Shown here one piece after another: positions 13,148 through 14,099 of a stretch of 14,099 nucleotides of DNA. The first letter of the stretch is position 1. Each line of letters begins with the position of its first letter. A program made the position numbers and the translations under genes. The notes beneath the pieces were generated by a model. The model searched no databases. It had not been told where the DNA came from and saw only the letters and a program-made list of their open reading frames with translations. The stretch is taken from positions 1 through 14,099 of the forward strand of contig JAEYZK010000001.1 of NCBI GenBank assembly GCA_023428085.1, given 5' to 3'. The DNA comes from Pseudomonadota bacterium. GTDB taxonomy: Bacteria > Myxococcota > Myxococcia > Myxococcales > Anaeromyxobacteraceae.

Positions 13148-13177
13148 TTGAACACCCTAGTCAACGCACGCTAAAAT
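13148..13177 (+). promoter_or_regulatory. Candidate mreC promoter
   Basis: TTGAAC (13148-13153) and TAAAAT (13172-13177, five of six consensus positions) are separated by 18 bases in the only AT-rich island of this intergenic region. Transcription would start near 13184, about 33 bases before the GTG of mreC. A short dyad, GTTGA (13147-13151) and TCAAC (13161-13165), overlaps the -35 box and may be an operator. Confidence 0.5.
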
Positions 13178-13181
13178 GCAA
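13154..13181 (-). promoter_or_regulatory. Candidate ppiD operon promoter, overlapping that of mreC
   Basis: On the minus strand, TTGCAT (13181-13176) and TAGGGT (13159-13154) are separated by 16 bases, the spacing also seen at 5157-5184 and 9976-10003. Its -10 box abuts the mreC -35 box, and its -35 box overlaps the mreC -10 box. Transcription would start near 13147, leaving a leader of about 60 bases before the ppiD ATG. The -10 box matches only three of six positions, so this is tentative. Confidence 0.3.
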
Positions 13182-13216
13182 GGGATTTTGCCCCAGGCGC
13201 CTCCTCCGGAGAACCC

Positions 13217-14099
13217 GTGCTGCAACTGCTCAAGCGGTACCGCGAGCTGATCCTCGTGGCGGTGCTGCTCCTCGTCCCGCTCGGCGTCTTCTTCGCGCGA
13301 TCGAAGAAGCCGGCCGAGCGCTCTTCCGTCGATCGCGCCGTGGTGTGGGTGACCGCGCCGGTGGAGAAGGCCGTCGCGTGGGCCGTCACCGGCGTGCTCC
13401 GCGGGTGGTACGGCTACGTCGCGCTGCGCGGCGCGCACGCCCAGGCGGTGGAGCTCTCGCGCGAGCTCAACCTGATCCGCGTCGAGCGGCAGCAGCTCTT
13501 GCAGGAGCGCGCCGAGGCGGAGCGGCTGCGCAAGCTGCTCGCGTTCAGGGACGCGTCGCCCCGGCGGACCTACGTCGGCGCGCGCGTCGTCGGCGTGAAG
13601 CTCTCGCCCACGGGCCTCCAGCTCCTCGTCATCGACCAGGGCGAGGCCGAGGGCGTGACCCGCCTGAAGCCCGTCGTGACCGCCGACGGGGTGGTGGGAC
13701 GCGTGCACGCCGCCACGGCCCACAGCGCCGAGGTGCTCGCCCTCACCGACCGCAACAGCTCCATCGCGGTGCGCGTCGATCGCACGCGCGCGCGGGCCAA
13801 CGTGCGTGGCCAGGGCACGACGGGCGCGTGCAAGCTCGACTACGCGCTCCGGTCGGAGGACGTGGTCGAGGGGGATCTCCTCGTCACCGCGGGGACCGAC
13901 GGCGTGTTCCCGCGCGGCGTCCCGGTGGGGAAGGTGCGCGAGCTGCGGAAGGGCGGGAACGGCCTGTTCCACGACGCGGCGGTGTCACCCGAGGTGGACG
14001 TGACGCGTCTCGAGGAGGTGCTCGTGGTCACCGCCTGGGACGAGCCCGCCGAGGCGCCCGCGGCGGAGGCGCCGCCGCAGGCGACCGGCGCCGCCCCTG
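13217..14099 (+). CDS. mreC: Rod shape-determining protein MreC, 3' end missing
   Basis: The first 294 residues of MreC, the bitopic inner-membrane protein that links the MreB cytoskeleton and MreD to the peptidoglycan elongation machinery in the periplasm. Start: GTG at 13217 with GGAG five bases upstream. Residues 11-28 form the membrane helix (LILVAVLLLVPLGVFFAR). Residues about 72-112 are a coiled coil (LSRELNLIRVERQQLLQE), used for dimerisation in the family. Residues 118-275 are the beta-rich MreC domain, with ARVVGVKLSPTGLQLLVID, GEAEGV, ADGVVGRV, ALTDRNSSIAVRVDRT and GTDGVFPRGVPVGKV. The tail is Pro/Ala/Glu-rich and continues beyond the window. Downstream mreD, a PBP2 gene and rodA are expected from usual gene order. 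Confidence 0.95.
   Translation, partial: MLQLLKRYRELILVAVLLLVPLGVFFARSKKPAERSSVDRAVVWVTAPVEKAVAWAVTGVLRGWYGYVALRGAHAQAVELSRELNLIRVERQQLLQERAEAERLRKLLAFRDASPRRTYVGARVVGVKLSPTGLQLLVIDQGEAEGVTRLKPVVTADGVVGRVHAATAHSAEVLALTDRNSSIAVRVDRTRARANVRGQGTTGACKLDYALRSEDVVEGDLLVTAGTDGVFPRGVPVGKVRELRKGGNGLFHDAAVSPEVDVTRLEEVLVVTAWDEPAEAPAAEAPPQATGAAP

Noticed and set aside
11192..13174. Long rightward frame opposite ppiD and maf
   Set aside because: It is a low-complexity antisense product of genes with intact parvulin and Maf motifs.
13157..13972. Leftward open frames opposite mreC
   Set aside because: The plus strand encodes an unmistakable MreC with a membrane helix, coiled coil and beta domain; the opposite frames carry no recognisable motif.

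Overview
The window is very GC-rich (codon third positions are almost all G or C) and densely coded. The gene set (AddA-type helicase-nuclease, archaeal-type class I aldolase, DUF507, DUF2795, MreC beside a PpiD/SurA chaperone, Maf and YggS) together with the base composition fits a myxobacterium-like member of the Myxococcota, most likely Anaeromyxobacter or a relative. That assignment is an inference from gene content and composition, with no search behind it. I see no rRNA, tRNA, CRISPR array, transposase or phage structural gene.

Left part (1-5004): the 3' part of a rightward addA-like gene runs in from the left edge. A small leftward DUF2795 gene converges on it. Divergent from that gene is a class I fructose-bisphosphate aldolase with its own promoter and a hairpin just before the ribosome binding site. 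A compound palindrome follows the aldolase. Then comes a good sigma70-type promoter with an adjacent operator-like dyad, driving a DUF507 gene.

Middle part (5005-10232): a REP-like palindrome separates DUF507 from a two-gene ATGA-overlapping operon, made of a winged-helix protein and a small helical protein of unknown role. The winged-helix gene carries two further, oppositely oriented copies of the same repeat, so three copies lie within 1.1 kb. Convergent to this pair is a leftward cluster of three exported proteins: two DUF3108 paralogues flanking a DUF4091/GH123-like glycoside hydrolase. A palindrome-rich intergenic stretch of about 250 bases then leads to a tiny zinc-ribbon gene that appears to be transcribed almost without a leader.

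Right part (10249-14099): ppiD-maf-yggS form a leftward, tightly overlapping operon (two GTGA junctions). It is divergent from mreC, which runs off the right edge. The two promoters appear to overlap face to face in a short AT-richer island. Envelope assembly and housekeeping (rod-shape scaffold, periplasmic folding, nucleotide-pool sanitation, PLP homeostasis) therefore share one control region.

Most genes are ordinary core genes. The parts most worth a second look are the three-copy hairpin repeat family whose stem sequence changes while the pairing is kept, the inverted repeat pair that forms much of the winged-helix protein's C-terminus, and the DUF3108-GH123-DUF3108 cluster.
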